Below are positions 1 through 8,427 of a stretch of 64,000 nt of DNA, one piece after another. Every line of letters begins with the position of its first letter. Position 1 is the stretch's first letter. A program made the position numbers and the translations under genes. Under the pieces are notes generated by a model. The model had not been told where the DNA came from, searched no databases, and saw nothing but the letters and a program-made list of their open reading frames with translations. Source of the DNA: Streptomyces chrestomyceticus JCM 4735 (GTDB lineage: Bacteria > Actinomycetota > Actinomycetes > Streptomycetales > Streptomycetaceae); NCBI RefSeq assembly GCF_003865135.1, contig NZ_BHZC01000001.1, positions 8,556,001 through 8,620,000 of the forward strand, read 5' to 3'.

Positions 1-757
1 GGGAAATCAACCCTGTTGCAACTGGCTGCGGGCTGATCTCGCCGACCTCCGGCACCGTCACGGTCCTCGGCGAGCCGCCCGCGTCCGGCCCGGAACAACT
101 GGCGAAGGTCGGCTTCGTCGCCCAGGACGCACCCACCTACGCCACCCTGACCGTCGCCGACCACCTGCGTCTGGGCGCCCGCCTCAACCCGGGCTGGGAC
201 GCCCGGCTCGCGGACGACCGCATCCGCCGGCTCGGCATCGACCTTGCCCAGCGCGCCGGTGCGCTCTCCGGCGGGCAGCGCGCCCAGCTCGCCCTGACCC
301 TCGGGGTCGCCAAGCGGCCCGAACTGAGCCGGTGGCCGCCCTCGACCCGCTGGCGCGACGCGAGTTCCTGCGCGGCCTGATGGAGTTCGTCGCGGAGCAC
401 GAGGCCACCGTCGTCCTCTCCTCGCACCTCGTCTCCGACCTGGAACGGGTCTGCGACCACCTGATCACCCTCGTCGCCTCCCGCGTCCGGCTCGCGGGCG
501 ACGTCGAGGAACTGCTCGCCACCCACTTCCGCCTCACCACGGCACGCCGCGACGCCGACAGCCTGCCGGACGGCCTGGAGGTCGTCCGGGCCGTCCACAC
601 CGGCCGGCAGAGCACCTTCGTCGTCCGTGCCGAGTCCGCCGTCCACGACCCGGCCTGGGTCATGGAACCGCTCGACCTGGAGGATCTCGTGCTCACCTAC
701 CTGGACCCGGCCGGAGCCGCCCCCGGCGCCCGCCCCGTACCGGAGACGCTGAGATGA
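1..757 (+). pseudogene. ABC transporter ATP-binding protein, 5'-truncated and broken by two lesions
   Basis: The first codons read GKSTLLQLAAG, a Walker A motif, so the gene starts before the window. One C appears missing near base 33: the next stretch (LISPTSGTVTVLGEP) is in another frame. The ABC signature appears as ALSGGQRAQLAL near 270-300. Around 326 about 13 bases are missing between PEL and EPVAALDP, which removes the LLLDE Walker B core and shifts the frame again. The rest (from 332) carries the conserved D-loop and switch region (VVLSSHLVSDLERV). The product would have energised the permease encoded at 754, with which it overlaps by ATGA. As it stands it cannot make a working ATPase. 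The alternative is assembly error. Confidence 0.8.
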
Positions 758-1734
758 TCTGGCTGACCTGGCGCCAGTTACGCGTCCACGTCCTTGTCGC
801 CCTCGCCGCCCTGGCCGCGACCGCCCTTCTCCTCCTGGTCACCGGCCTGCAACTGCGGCACTCCTACGACACCGACCTCGCCGGCTGCGCGACCGGCTGC
901 GGCGCGGCCGAGGCGGCCTTCCTCTCCCGGTACGCCGGCCTGTCCTATCTCGCCACGGGCCTCGTGATCGCCGTGCCCGGCCTCCTCGGGGTCTTCTGGG
1001 GCGCGCCGCTGATCGCCCGCGAAGTGGAGGCGGGCACCCACCGGCTGGTCTGGAACCAGAGCGTGACCCGCACCCGCTGGCTCGCGGTCAAGCTCGCCAC
1101 CGTCGGCCTGGCCGCCGTCGCCGTCACCGGCCTGCTCAGCCTCCTGGTGACGTGGTGGGCGGGTCCGCTCGACCAGGTCGCCATGGACCGGTTCTCGCCC
1201 CTGCTGTTCAGCGCCCGCGGCATCGTGCCCCTCGGCTACGCGGCGTTCGCCTTCACCGTCGGCGCCTGTGCCGGGCTGCTGATCCGGCGGACCGTACCCG
1301 CCATGGCCGTCACGCTCGCGGTCTTCGCCGCCGTCCAGGTCCTGCTGCCGGTCGCGGTCCGCCCGTACCTCCAGAAACCGGTGCACACCGATGTCGCGCT
1401 GGACCTCTCGGAGAGCACATCGGGCCGCTACACGCTCCTCAGGTCGGGCTCCGGCGCCGAGGCCCGCGTGGACGTGGAGGTGTCCAGGCCCGGTGACTGG
1501 GTCGTGTCCGGGGCGAGCCCGGTCCTCGACCGGTCGGGGCGGGACACCGGCCGCAGCCTGGCCTGCGCGGAGGCCGCCGGCTGCACCGTCCCGACAGACC
1601 TGCACACGCGGATCGCCTACCAGCCCGCCGAACGCTACTGGGCCTTCCAGTGGTCCGAGACCGCGATCTGCCTCGCCCTCGCCGGGCTGACGGGCGGATT
1701 CTGCGCCTGGTGGCTGCGCCGCCGCAGGAGCTGA
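754..1734 (+). CDS. ABC-2 type transporter permease
   Basis: A 326-residue integral membrane protein with about six hydrophobic segments (roughly residues 15-33, 70-92, 112-135, 160-180, 185-203 and 300-318). A long extracytoplasmic loop lies between the fifth and sixth. It begins MIWLTWRQLR, a typical start for Streptomyces permeases of this class, and has the REVEAGTHRLVWNQSVTRTRW stretch, interrupted only by family variation, expected in the cytoplasmic loop. The ATG overlaps the stop of the upstream ATPase gene, so the two formed one transport operon. Because the partner ATPase is broken in this sequence, the permease may be orphaned. The substrate cannot be told from sequence; drug or lipid export is usual for such pairs. 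Confidence 0.85.
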   Translation: MIWLTWRQLRVHVLVALAALAATALLLLVTGLQLRHSYDTDLAGCATGCGAAEAAFLSRYAGLSYLATGLVIAVPGLLGVFWGAPLIAREVEAGTHRLVWNQSVTRTRWLAVKLATVGLAAVAVTGLLSLLVTWWAGPLDQVAMDRFSPLLFSARGIVPLGYAAFAFTVGACAGLLIRRTVPAMAVTLAVFAAVQVLLPVAVRPYLQKPVHTDVALDLSESTSGRYTLLRSGSGAEARVDVEVSRPGDWVVSGASPVLDRSGRDTGRSLACAEAAGCTVPTDLHTRIAYQPAERYWAFQWSETAICLALAGLTGGFCAWWLRRRRS

Positions 1735-1864
1735 AAGCCTGCGGGCGGGCGCCGGGCCGGGGTCATGACGCAAACTCCGAGCCGACCAGGCCCGCGCGGC
1801 GGGCTCCTTCCGCCGGGGCCGGCCATCGGGTCCAGGGCCGCCCCGGCAGACAGGGCCGAGCTGG

Positions 1865-1978
1865 TCAGGCGGAGCCGTAGGAACCGGCTGAAGGTGCCGT
1901 GACCTGCTTGCTTCCGGCCTTGGTGAAGACCGTCACCGTCAACTCGACCTTCCTTTCGCTCTTCCTCCTGTGGCCCAC
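1865..1978 (-). CDS. possible 37-residue basic small protein
   Basis: A GTG-initiated frame encodes MGHRRKSERK followed by VELTVTVFTKAGSK and a short Gly/Ser tail. The upstream base composition is not distinctive and no clean ribosome site precedes the GTG; a purine run (AGGAGGAAG) lies just inside the frame, so a later start is possible. The alternating hydrophobic pattern VELTVTVF looks like a beta strand rather than random translation. It sits alone between the convergent-facing permease and the M20 hydrolase. It could be the tail of a lost gene. No function assigned. Confidence 0.3.
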   Translation of the reverse strand: MGHRRKSERKVELTVTVFTKAGSKQVTAPSAGSYGSA

Positions 1979-2225
1979 GCTCGCAGGCTAGGAGCGGGCG
2001 CGCCGGCCGGACAGGGCGCACGTTCCGCGCCCGGTCGCGGAATCCGGGCGCACACCGGGCCGGACGGCGCGTCCGTCCCACAAGGCGCGCGGGCCTCACC
2101 GCACTCTGGGCCTGGCGGAGACCTCCGCGTTACGGTCCAGACCACGGACCGCTGATCCGCACACCCACCAGGCGCGTCCCGGCCGCACCGGCCGCCGGGG
2201 ACGCGCACCGACGAGGAGGCCGACC

Positions 2226-3452
2226 TTGGCCCGTACCGCCCCCGCCCCCGATGCCGCGATCCGCGCCCGGCTCGACACCGTGCGGGACCTGCTGCTGTCG
2301 CTCGCCCGCGACCTCCACGCGCACCCCGAGACGGCGTTCGCCGAACACCACGCGGCCGACGCCCTCACCCGCCTGCTGGCGGACGCGGGCTTCGCCGTCG
2401 AACGCGGTACGGCCGGGCTGCCCACCGCCTTCACCGCCACCGCGGGACCGGCCGACGCCGACCTGACCGTGGGGCTGTGCCTGGAGTACGACGCGCTGCC
2501 GGACCTCGGCCACGCCTGCGGGCACAACCTGATCGCCGCCGCCGGAGCGGGCGCCGCCATCGCGCTCGCGGCGGCCGCCGGCGACCTCGGGCTGCGGGTG
2601 AAGGCGCTGGGCACGCCCGCGGAGGAGGGCGGCGGCGGCAAGACCCTCATGCTGGACGCGGGGGCCTTCGACGACGTGTCGTGCGCGCTGATGGTCCATC
2701 CGGGGCCGGCGGACGACTTCGGCGGCTCCTCCCGGGCCTCACGCGGAGTGGTGGCGGAGTACGAGGGCCGCGCCGCGCACGCGGCCATCGCCCCGCACGA
2801 CGGCCTGAACGCCGCCGACGCGTGCGTGGTCGCGCAGACCGCGCTGGCCCTGCTGCGCCAGCAACTGCCCGACGGCGTACGGATGCACGGCATCGTCACG
2901 CACGGCGGCGACCGCACCAACATCATCCCGGCGCGGGCCCGGATGAAGTGGCAGCTCCGCGCCGACACCCTGGACGAACTGGAGACCCTGTGGCCCCGCA
3001 TACGGGCCTGCTTCGAGGCGGGCGCGGTGGCCACCGGCTGCGAGCTGACGCTGACCGAACCGTCCCCCGCCTACGCCGACCTGCGGCAGGACGGGTGGCT
3101 CGGCGACGCCTACGCACGGCACGTGCGGGCCCTCGGCCGCGACCCCGAGCCCGCGGTCTTCATCGGGGCCTCCACCGACATGGGCAACATCAGCCAGGCC
3201 CTGCCCGTCGTCCATCCCACCATCGGCCTGTCCTGCCAGGCCCGGCCGCACACGGCCGAGTTCGCCGAGGCGACCATCGGGGAGCACGCCGACCGCGCGG
3301 TGCTGGACGGCGCCCTGGCCATGGCCCTGACAGCCGCTGACCTGGCCGCCGACCCCGAGCAGCGGGCCCGGGTCACGGCGGCGCACCGTGCCCGGGCCCG
3401 TCGCGCCGAAGCGGGTCAGCGGCGCTCGTCGGCCGGTTCGCCTCTCGGGTGA
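2226..3452 (+). CDS. M20-family metallo-amidohydrolase
   Basis: A 408-residue cytoplasmic metallohydrolase of the M20D/amidohydrolase group, which cleaves N-acyl amino acids or small peptides. Visible metal-site motifs are EYDALP (87-92), GHACGHN (95-101) and TPAEEGGGGK (130-139), whose Glu pair supplies a metal ligand and the general base. A dimerisation-domain insertion follows. The TTG start is chosen because GAGGAGG sits about seven bases upstream. The 3' end overlaps a convergent small gene by 37 bases. Substrate is not determined; peptidase or aminobenzoyl-glutamate hydrolase-like activity is equally possible. Confidence 0.88.
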   Translation: MARTAPAPDAAIRARLDTVRDLLLSLARDLHAHPETAFAEHHAADALTRLLADAGFAVERGTAGLPTAFTATAGPADADLTVGLCLEYDALPDLGHACGHNLIAAAGAGAAIALAAAAGDLGLRVKALGTPAEEGGGGKTLMLDAGAFDDVSCALMVHPGPADDFGGSSRASRGVVAEYEGRAAHAAIAPHDGLNAADACVVAQTALALLRQQLPDGVRMHGIVTHGGDRTNIIPARARMKWQLRADTLDELETLWPRIRACFEAGAVATGCELTLTEPSPAYADLRQDGWLGDAYARHVRALGRDPEPAVFIGASTDMGNISQALPVVHPTIGLSCQARPHTAEFAEATIGEHADRAVLDGALAMALTAADLAADPEQRARVTAAHRARARRAEAGQRRSSAGSPLG

Positions 3453-3625
3453 CCCGCCGCGTTCTGCTGCTCCTCCAGGTTGGTGGAGAAGGTGTCCCCC
3501 TCCTTGCCGACCCGCTCGTCCTCGTCCTCGTCGTCCGTGACGTCCAGCTCCGCGTCCTCGAACTCCTTGAGCACCTCGTCGGCGGCGGAGTCGGTGTGCT
3601 TGCGGTCGTTTCCCGTCGAATCCAT
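3416..3625 (-). CDS. small acidic protein, conserved-looking, function unknown
   Basis: A 69-residue, highly acidic protein (MDSTGNDRKHTDSAADEV, then EFEDAELDVTDDEDEDE). No cysteines, no membrane segment, likely largely disordered with a short helical part. An AGGACCGCTCC-type purine stretch precedes the ATG on the minus strand. Codon positions show the normal high G/C third base, which supports real coding. It overlaps the tail of the convergent amidohydrolase gene. Its role is unknown. Confidence 0.65.
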   Translation of the reverse strand: MDSTGNDRKHTDSAADEVLKEFEDAELDVTDDEDEDERVGKEGDTFSTNLEEQQNAAGHPRGEPADERR

Positions 3626-3717
3626 GGAGCGGTCCTTCCTGGGCCCGTCGGCCGTGCGGTACGGCGGACCGGTGTCCGGCCCGCGCTGCGGCCCGGGCCT
3701 CGCGGTGCGGTGCGGTC

Positions 3718-3749
3718 GTGGGGCGTCCGGTACGTACCGGACGCCCCAC
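3718..3749. repeat. perfect 32-bp palindrome
   Basis: Left arm GTGGGGCGTCCGGTAC is followed immediately by its exact reverse complement, with no loop. Such a sequence could form a cruciform, act as a bidirectional terminator once transcribed, or bind a dimeric regulator. It lies just upstream (minus-strand sense) of the small acidic gene and upstream of the 39-residue gene on the plus strand. Confidence 0.8.
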
Positions 3750-3931
3750 GCACCAGCGGGTTCCCTGCCGTGCCGTGATCATGCGCCGGGAGCCGGCGGC
3801 CCGTTCGCCCGTACGGGTTTCCCGCGCCGTACGGGGGCTACCCGGTGCGGCGGCCGCTCGCGGCGGACCGGGGACGGGCGTCCGGCCGGTCCCGGTTCCG
3901 CCGCGACCACCGGGACCAGGAGGTACGTGGG

Positions 3932-4051
3932 ATGTTCCGAGCGATCGCGGACGTACTGAGAGCTGTGGGCAGCACGCTCGCGGCAGTCGTCACCCTGCCG
4001 TTCCGGGCACTGGCCCGGCTGTTCGGCGGCGCTTCACGCTCGGCCCGCTGA
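3932..4051 (+). CDS. 39-residue LPFRALARLFGG-type small protein
   Basis: Encodes MFRAIADVLRAVGSTLAAVV followed by TLPFRALARLFGGASRSAR. The ATG is preceded at seven bases by a near-perfect AGGAGGT site (3918-3924), which fixes this start over longer in-frame options. The N-terminal half is an amphipathic to hydrophobic helix and the C-terminus is basic, so membrane association is plausible. I believe similar tiny proteins occur across streptomycetes, but I cannot check that here. A strong terminator hairpin follows. Function unknown. Confidence 0.7.
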   Translation: MFRAIADVLRAVGSTLAAVVTLPFRALARLFGGASRSAR

Positions 4052-4134
4052 CCCCCGCCGGACCGGCGCGGGAGCCGGGCCGACGGCGGGCGCCGGGCGG
4101 TACGGAGGCGGAACACGGAGGCAGGCAGGACGAA

Positions 4135-4163
4135 GGCGGACGGCCGTTTCGCGGCCGTCCGCC
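4135..4163. terminator. hairpin terminator between convergent genes
   Basis: GGCGGACGGCCG pairs perfectly with CGGCCGTCCGCC around a five-base TTTCG loop. It lies between the end of the 39-residue gene and the end of the catalase gene, so it can serve both strands. There is no U-tract, as is common in Streptomyces. Confidence 0.75.
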
Positions 4164-4183
4164 TCCGTGTGCGCGGTCAGGGG

Positions 4184-6283
4184 TCAGCCGGGCAGCGCCG
4201 GGCGGTTCCAGTGCCGGTGCGCCGCGACCGCCTCGGCGAACGCGCCCGTGAAGTCCTGGGCCGTCGTCCCGGCCGAGAGCCGGTCGGTGACGATGCCCGC
4301 CTCGGAGACGGTCGCGTCACCGTCGGCCGCCGTACGCAGCTCGCCCGGCAACTGGTCCGCCAGCTTGTCCACGCTCGCCCCCAGGGCACCGATCGGCTTG
4401 CCGTGCCGGTAGGCGCTGCGGACGAACCGCAGGGCGGCGTCGTCGGCGGCCGCGTTGCCGGAGTCCAGGCCGCCCGGGGGCAGCAGCACCGCGTCGTAGA
4501 GCACCGAGGCCACGGTGGGCAGCGCCCGGTCCACGGCGAGGGTGCTGCCGTCCTTGTCCTGCACGGTGCCGTCCTGCGGGGCGAGCAGCTCCACGATCGC
4601 GCCCTGTTCGGTCAGCGCGTCGCGGACGGCGATGGTCTGCGCCGCGTCCACGCCGTCGGAGACCAGCACGGCGATCTGCCGGGTGCTGATCGAGCCGTCC
4701 CCGCGGTTGTTCTCCAGGCTCAGCGCGGGGGAGGGGGTCGGCTGCGGCGTGTTCGGGCGCTCCTGCGGCGCCGGGACGCCGATGCCCTCGGCGACCGCGA
4801 CGGCCAGCGCGTGGTCCACGTACGAGAGCTGCTCGACCGTACGGGCGCGGACCTCCTTGGCGCCCACCTTGCCCAGCTCGAAGCGGAACGCCTCGACGAT
4901 GTGCTTCTGCTCCCAGCCGGCCATGCTGTGCCAGAACAGGGCCGCCTGCGTGTAGTGGTCCTCGAAGCTGGGGCTGCGGCGCCGGATCTTCCGGCCGTCC
5001 ACGCGCTCGGTGTAGTGCCGGAAGGCCGGGTCGTCCGGGTCGGCCAGCGCGGGGCAGCCGCCGCCGAGCGAGTTCGGGTGGTAGTTGGCGCCCCGGTGGA
5101 TCTCGCCCTGGTGGTAACCGTCGCGCTGGTGGTTGCGGACCGGGGCGACCGGCCGGTTCACCGGGATCTGCGCGAAGTTCGGCCCGCCGAGCCGGATGAG
5201 CTGGGTGTCCAGGTAGGAGAAGTTGCGGGCCTGGAGCAGCGGGTCGTTGGTGAAGTCGATGCCCGGTACGACGTTCGCCGTGTGGAACGCGACCTGCTCG
5301 GTCTCGGCGAAGAAGTTGTCGGGGTTGCGGTTGAGCACCATCCGGCCGATGGGCTCCACCGGGACCTGCTCCTCCGGGATGATCTTGGTGGCGTCCAGCA
5401 GGTCGAAGTCGAACTCGTGCTCGTCCGACTCCGGCACCAGTTGCACGCCCAGCTCCCACTCGGGGTAGGCGCCGGCCTCGATGGTGTCCCACAGGTCCCG
5501 GCGGTTGAAGTCGGGGTCCCGGCCCTGGGCCTCCTGGGCCTCGTCCCACACCAGGGAGTGCACGCCCAGCTTCGGCTTCCAGTGGAATTTCACGAAGGTG
5601 CCTTGACCCTGCGCGTTGACGAACCGGAAGGTGTGCACGCCGAAGCCCTGCATCATCCGGTAGCTGCGCGGGATGGCCCGGTCGGACATCAGCCACATGA
5701 TCGTGTGCAGCGTCTCGGGCTGCAGCGAGACGAAGTCCCACAGGGTGTCGTGCGCGGAGGCACCCGTCGGGATGTCGTTGTGCGGCTCCGGTTTCACCGC
5801 GTGCACGAAGTCCGGGAACTTGATGCCGTCCTGGATGAAGAAGACCGGGAAGTTGTTCCCCACCAGGTCGTAATTGCCCTCCGAGGTGTAGAACTTCGTC
5901 GCGAAACCCCGGACGTCACGCACGGTGTCGGCGGAGCCGCGCGGGCCCTGCACGGTGGAGAACCGTACGAATACCGGGGTCTTCACGGACGGGTCCTGGA
6001 GGAAGGCGGCCCGGGTGAATTCGGCACACGACCGGTACGGCTGGAAATACCCGTACGCACCCGCTCCGCGCGCGTGCACCACCCGCTCCGGAATCCGCTC
6101 GTGGTCGAAGCGGGTGATTTTCTCCCGGAAGTGGAAGTCCTCCATCAAGGTGGGCCCGCGCTCACCGGCCTGGAGGGAATCGTCGGTGTGGTCGACCGGC
6201 ACGCCCTGGTCGGTTGTCATGGGCCCGGAGGCCGGGTCTTCGGCGCGGAAGCGGTCACGCTGTTCTTGCTTCGGGTCGGCCAT
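4184..6283 (-). CDS. katE: large-subunit monofunctional catalase (HPII/KatE type)
   Basis: A 699-residue haem catalase that dismutates hydrogen peroxide in the cytoplasm. The catalytic His is in [13 protein letters not shown] (about residue 70), the distal Asn in [10 protein letters not shown] (about 143), and the proximal haem-ligand Tyr in [12 protein letters not shown] (about 357). After a linker (505-530) a flavodoxin/DJ-1-like C-terminal domain (about 535-690) follows, the mark of clade 2 large catalases. The start at 6283 is preferred because AAGGAG lies about ten bases upstream; the open frame extends further but without catalase similarity. It is divergent from a SigB-class sigma gene, and a SigB-type promoter-like sequence precedes it. 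Confidence 0.95.
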   Translation of the reverse strand: MADPKQEQRDRFRAEDPASGPMTTDQGVPVDHTDDSLQAGERGPTLMEDFHFREKITRFDHERIPERVVHARGAGAYGYFQPYRSCAEFTRAAFLQDPSVKTPVFVRFSTVQGPRGSADTVRDVRGFATKFYTSEGNYDLVGNNFPVFFIQDGIKFPDFVHAVKPEPHNDIPTGASAHDTLWDFVSLQPETLHTIMWLMSDRAIPRSYRMMQGFGVHTFRFVNAQGQGTFVKFHWKPKLGVHSLVWDEAQEAQGRDPDFNRRDLWDTIEAGAYPEWELGVQLVPESDEHEFDFDLLDATKIIPEEQVPVEPIGRMVLNRNPDNFFAETEQVAFHTANVVPGIDFTNDPLLQARNFSYLDTQLIRLGGPNFAQIPVNRPVAPVRNHQRDGYHQGEIHRGANYHPNSLGGGCPALADPDDPAFRHYTERVDGRKIRRRSPSFEDHYTQAALFWHSMAGWEQKHIVEAFRFELGKVGAKEVRARTVEQLSYVDHALAVAVAEGIGVPAPQERPNTPQPTPSPALSLENNRGDGSISTRQIAVLVSDGVDAAQTIAVRDALTEQGAIVELLAPQDGTVQDKDGSTLAVDRALPTVASVLYDAVLLPPGGLDSGNAAADDAALRFVRSAYRHGKPIGALGASVDKLADQLPGELRTAADGDATVSEAGIVTDRLSAGTTAQDFTGAFAEAVAAHRHWNRPALPG

Positions 6284-6388
6284 CGGATTCTCGCTCCTTG
6301 TCTGCCCTGTCCACCTGGGTACGGGCGTCCGCACGACGAATGCGCGCCGCGTCCGGCGGTCCGCCGCGACGGCACTCCGCCGGGCTGG

Positions 6389-6414
6389 GTATCCGGTGGA
6401 ACGGGAACCCAAAC
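6389..6414 (-). promoter_or_regulatory. possible SigB-type promoter for catalase
   Basis: On the minus strand GTTT (6414-6411) and GGATAC (6394-6389) are separated by 16 bases. This fits the SigB-class pattern described for Streptomyces (GNNT, 14-16 bases, GGGTAC/T) with one mismatch. It would start transcription about 100 bases before the catalase ATG. The adjacent divergent gene encodes a sigma factor of this class. Confidence 0.4.
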
Positions 6415-6633
6415 ATGTATTCCGGACCGGTCGGATGACGGGGTGCAGCGGCGCGTGAGCGCTCCGCAGGCGAGCCGCCGCTGATCGTCCTATGCTCGGG
6501 GGTGCAGACGTTGGGCGTATACCGCGCACCTGGTCGGACCGGGTGCGCGGGCAGCCGGAGGCTGTCCGGAAGGTGTGCCTCCGCCGTCTCGGAGACGACG
6601 CCCAGACCCCGCGTCCGTTGGGAGAGTGGTCCC

Positions 6634-7473
6634 GTGAGCACAGCCGCCACGGCTCCGTCACGCCGCCGACGAGCTTTTCCGGACACCCCGGACGCGGCCG
6701 AGACGAATGCCGTTTTCACACGCCTGGCAGAACTGCCCGAAGGTCCCGAGAAGAGGCGGCTGCGCGATGAACTGACTCGCGCCTGGCTGCCCATGGCCGT
6801 ACGCCTCGCGCTGCGTTTCCGGGACCGCGGCGAAAACATGGACGATCTGAAACAGGTGGCCGCGCTGGGCTTGGTGAAGGCCATCGGCGGGTACCGGCCG
6901 GAGCGTGGCAGCGCATTCGAGAGTTACGCGATCCCCACCATCGTCGGCGAGGTCAAGCGGCATTTCCGGGACTGCACCTGGGGCGTGCACGTACCCCGTC
7001 GCGTCCAGGAACTCCGCAACACCGTACGGCTCGCCGTACGCGAACTGGCCGCGGCCTCCGACAGCCGTTTCCCGACCGTCTCGGAGATCGCCGAACGCAC
7101 CCGGCTCTCCGCCGACGACGTCATCCTCGGCCTGGAAGCCATCGAAAGCTACAAAACCCTTTCGCTGGACGCCGAGCGGCCGGGCGCCGACGACGATTTC
7201 GCCCTCCGTGACAGTATCGGCTTCACCGAGTCGCAGTACGAGCTGGTGCTTGCCCGGGAAACGGTGCGCGACGGCCTGCGCGGCCTTCCGGAACGCGAGC
7301 GCCGCATCCTGTACATGCGGTTCTTCTGCGATATGACACAGAGCCGTATCGGCGAGGAACTGGGGCTGTCCCAGATGCATGTGTGCCGTCTCATCAAGCG
7401 GACCTGCGCCCGCATTCGCGAGCAGGCCGACGGGACCGGCCCCGAGGCGCCCGCCAGTTCGGTTGCGGCATGA
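6634..7473 (+). CDS. SigB/SigF-family RNA polymerase sigma factor
   Basis: A 279-residue sigma factor of the stress and sporulation SigB/SigF class. Region 2 is visible as DDLKQVAALGLVKAIGGYRP with the FESYAIPTIVGEVKRHFRD box. Region 3 contains FPTVSEIAERTRLSADDV, and region 4 has LPERERRILYMRFFCDMTQ plus the helix-turn-helix IGEELGLSQMHVCRLI. GTG at 6634 is chosen because GGGAGAG precedes it; the frame is open further upstream but without sigma similarity. It would direct core polymerase to general-stress promoters. No anti-sigma gene adjoins it; an RsbW-like ATPase lies 30 kb away at 37728. The divergent catalase suggests an osmotic or oxidative stress role. Confidence 0.92.
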   Translation: MSTAATAPSRRRRAFPDTPDAAETNAVFTRLAELPEGPEKRRLRDELTRAWLPMAVRLALRFRDRGENMDDLKQVAALGLVKAIGGYRPERGSAFESYAIPTIVGEVKRHFRDCTWGVHVPRRVQELRNTVRLAVRELAAASDSRFPTVSEIAERTRLSADDVILGLEAIESYKTLSLDAERPGADDDFALRDSIGFTESQYELVLARETVRDGLRGLPERERRILYMRFFCDMTQSRIGEELGLSQMHVCRLIKRTCARIREQADGTGPEAPASSVAA

Positions 7474-7489
7474 CCCGGTGAAATGACAT

Positions 7490-7517
7490 GCGGTCCCGCC
7501 TTTCCTGGTAGGACCGC
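7490..7517 (+). terminator. possible terminator after sigma gene
   Basis: GCGGTCC pairs with GGACCGC across a 14-base loop containing a short T-rich run, 17 bases past the sigma-factor stop codon. The stem is modest. Confidence 0.4.
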
Positions 7518-7560
7518 AGTAGCAGTGCTGGACACAATGGTGGAGAAGGGCCGGCTTTAC

Positions 7561-8358
7561 ATGGGCGAGTGCCAGATGACGTTCGTTCCCGGGGTGCCGT
7601 CGTGGGCCACCCTCCTGACGGGGGACCTCGACGTCGCGACGCGTTTCTACGGACCGCTGCTCGGCTGGCGGTTCGAGGCCGGACCGGACCGGTGGGGACC
7701 GTACGTACGGGCGATGGCCGGGGACACGGCGGTGGCGGGGCTGAGCGCGGCCGCCCGCCACACCGAACTGCCCAACGCGTGGACCACGTACTTCGGTACG
7801 CGCAACGCGGACGAGACGGCGAACGGGGTCCGGGAGCGCGGCGGCACGGTCGCCATCGGCCCGCTGGACTTCGACGCGGGACGGCTGGCGCTGGCCGCCG
7901 ACCCGGCCGGGGCCAACTTCGGCCTGTGGGAGTGCCGAGAGAGCACCGTCGCGGCCAGCCGGCAGCCGGTCGGCACCGGCGCGCCGGTCTGGGTGGAGCT
8001 GCGCACCCGGGACGCGTTCGACGCCGCGCGGTTCTACGGCGACCTCTTCGGCTGGTACAGCGAGGCGGACGGCAGCCCCTACGACGTGCGCTGGGAGGAC
8101 GAGCGGGTGGTGCTCAGCGTCGACGAGCGGGACGCGGTGGGCCTCTACGGCGGCGCGATCGAGGCGGCGGCCGACCCGCAGGTGCGGCCGCGCTGGAACG
8201 TCCACTTCCAGGTGCCGAGCGTCGAGGAGGCCGTGGAGACCGCGAAGAAGCTGGGCGGCCAGGTGGAGTCCCAGGCCGAACGTACCGCGCACGGCCCCGT
8301 CGCCGAATTGCGCGACCCGGAGGGCACCCTCTTCCACATCATCGGCGCCGTCACCTGA
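7561..8358 (+). CDS. two-domain VOC (glyoxalase/bleomycin-resistance fold) protein
   Basis: A 265-residue protein with two tandem VOC modules (about residues 8-125 and 138-262). Each begins with a substrate-pocket strand (WATLLTGDLDVATRFYGPLL and WVELRTRDAFDAARFYGDLF) and ends with a DPEG/GANF-type strand carrying a metal-ligand position. Such proteins are soluble, often bind small molecules or metals, and are commonly left as putative hydroxylases. ATG at 7561 is chosen with GGAGAAGGG ten bases upstream; ATG at 7537 is also in frame. It follows the sigma gene in the same direction, separated by a weak hairpin. Confidence 0.85.
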   Translation: MGECQMTFVPGVPSWATLLTGDLDVATRFYGPLLGWRFEAGPDRWGPYVRAMAGDTAVAGLSAAARHTELPNAWTTYFGTRNADETANGVRERGGTVAIGPLDFDAGRLALAADPAGANFGLWECRESTVAASRQPVGTGAPVWVELRTRDAFDAARFYGDLFGWYSEADGSPYDVRWEDERVVLSVDERDAVGLYGGAIEAAADPQVRPRWNVHFQVPSVEEAVETAKKLGGQVESQAERTAHGPVAELRDPEGTLFHIIGAVT

Positions 8359-8427
8359 GCCGACCCGCCGGGCCACGGCACGGCCGCGCCCCGAGCCCGC
8401 CGGAACCACAGCAAGCCACGCCCCGGG

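Noticed and set aside
4169..6484. 771-codon open frame on + strand
   Set aside because: Exactly antisense to the catalase gene; composition is Val/Arg/Gly-rich as expected from the complement of a G/C-biased gene.
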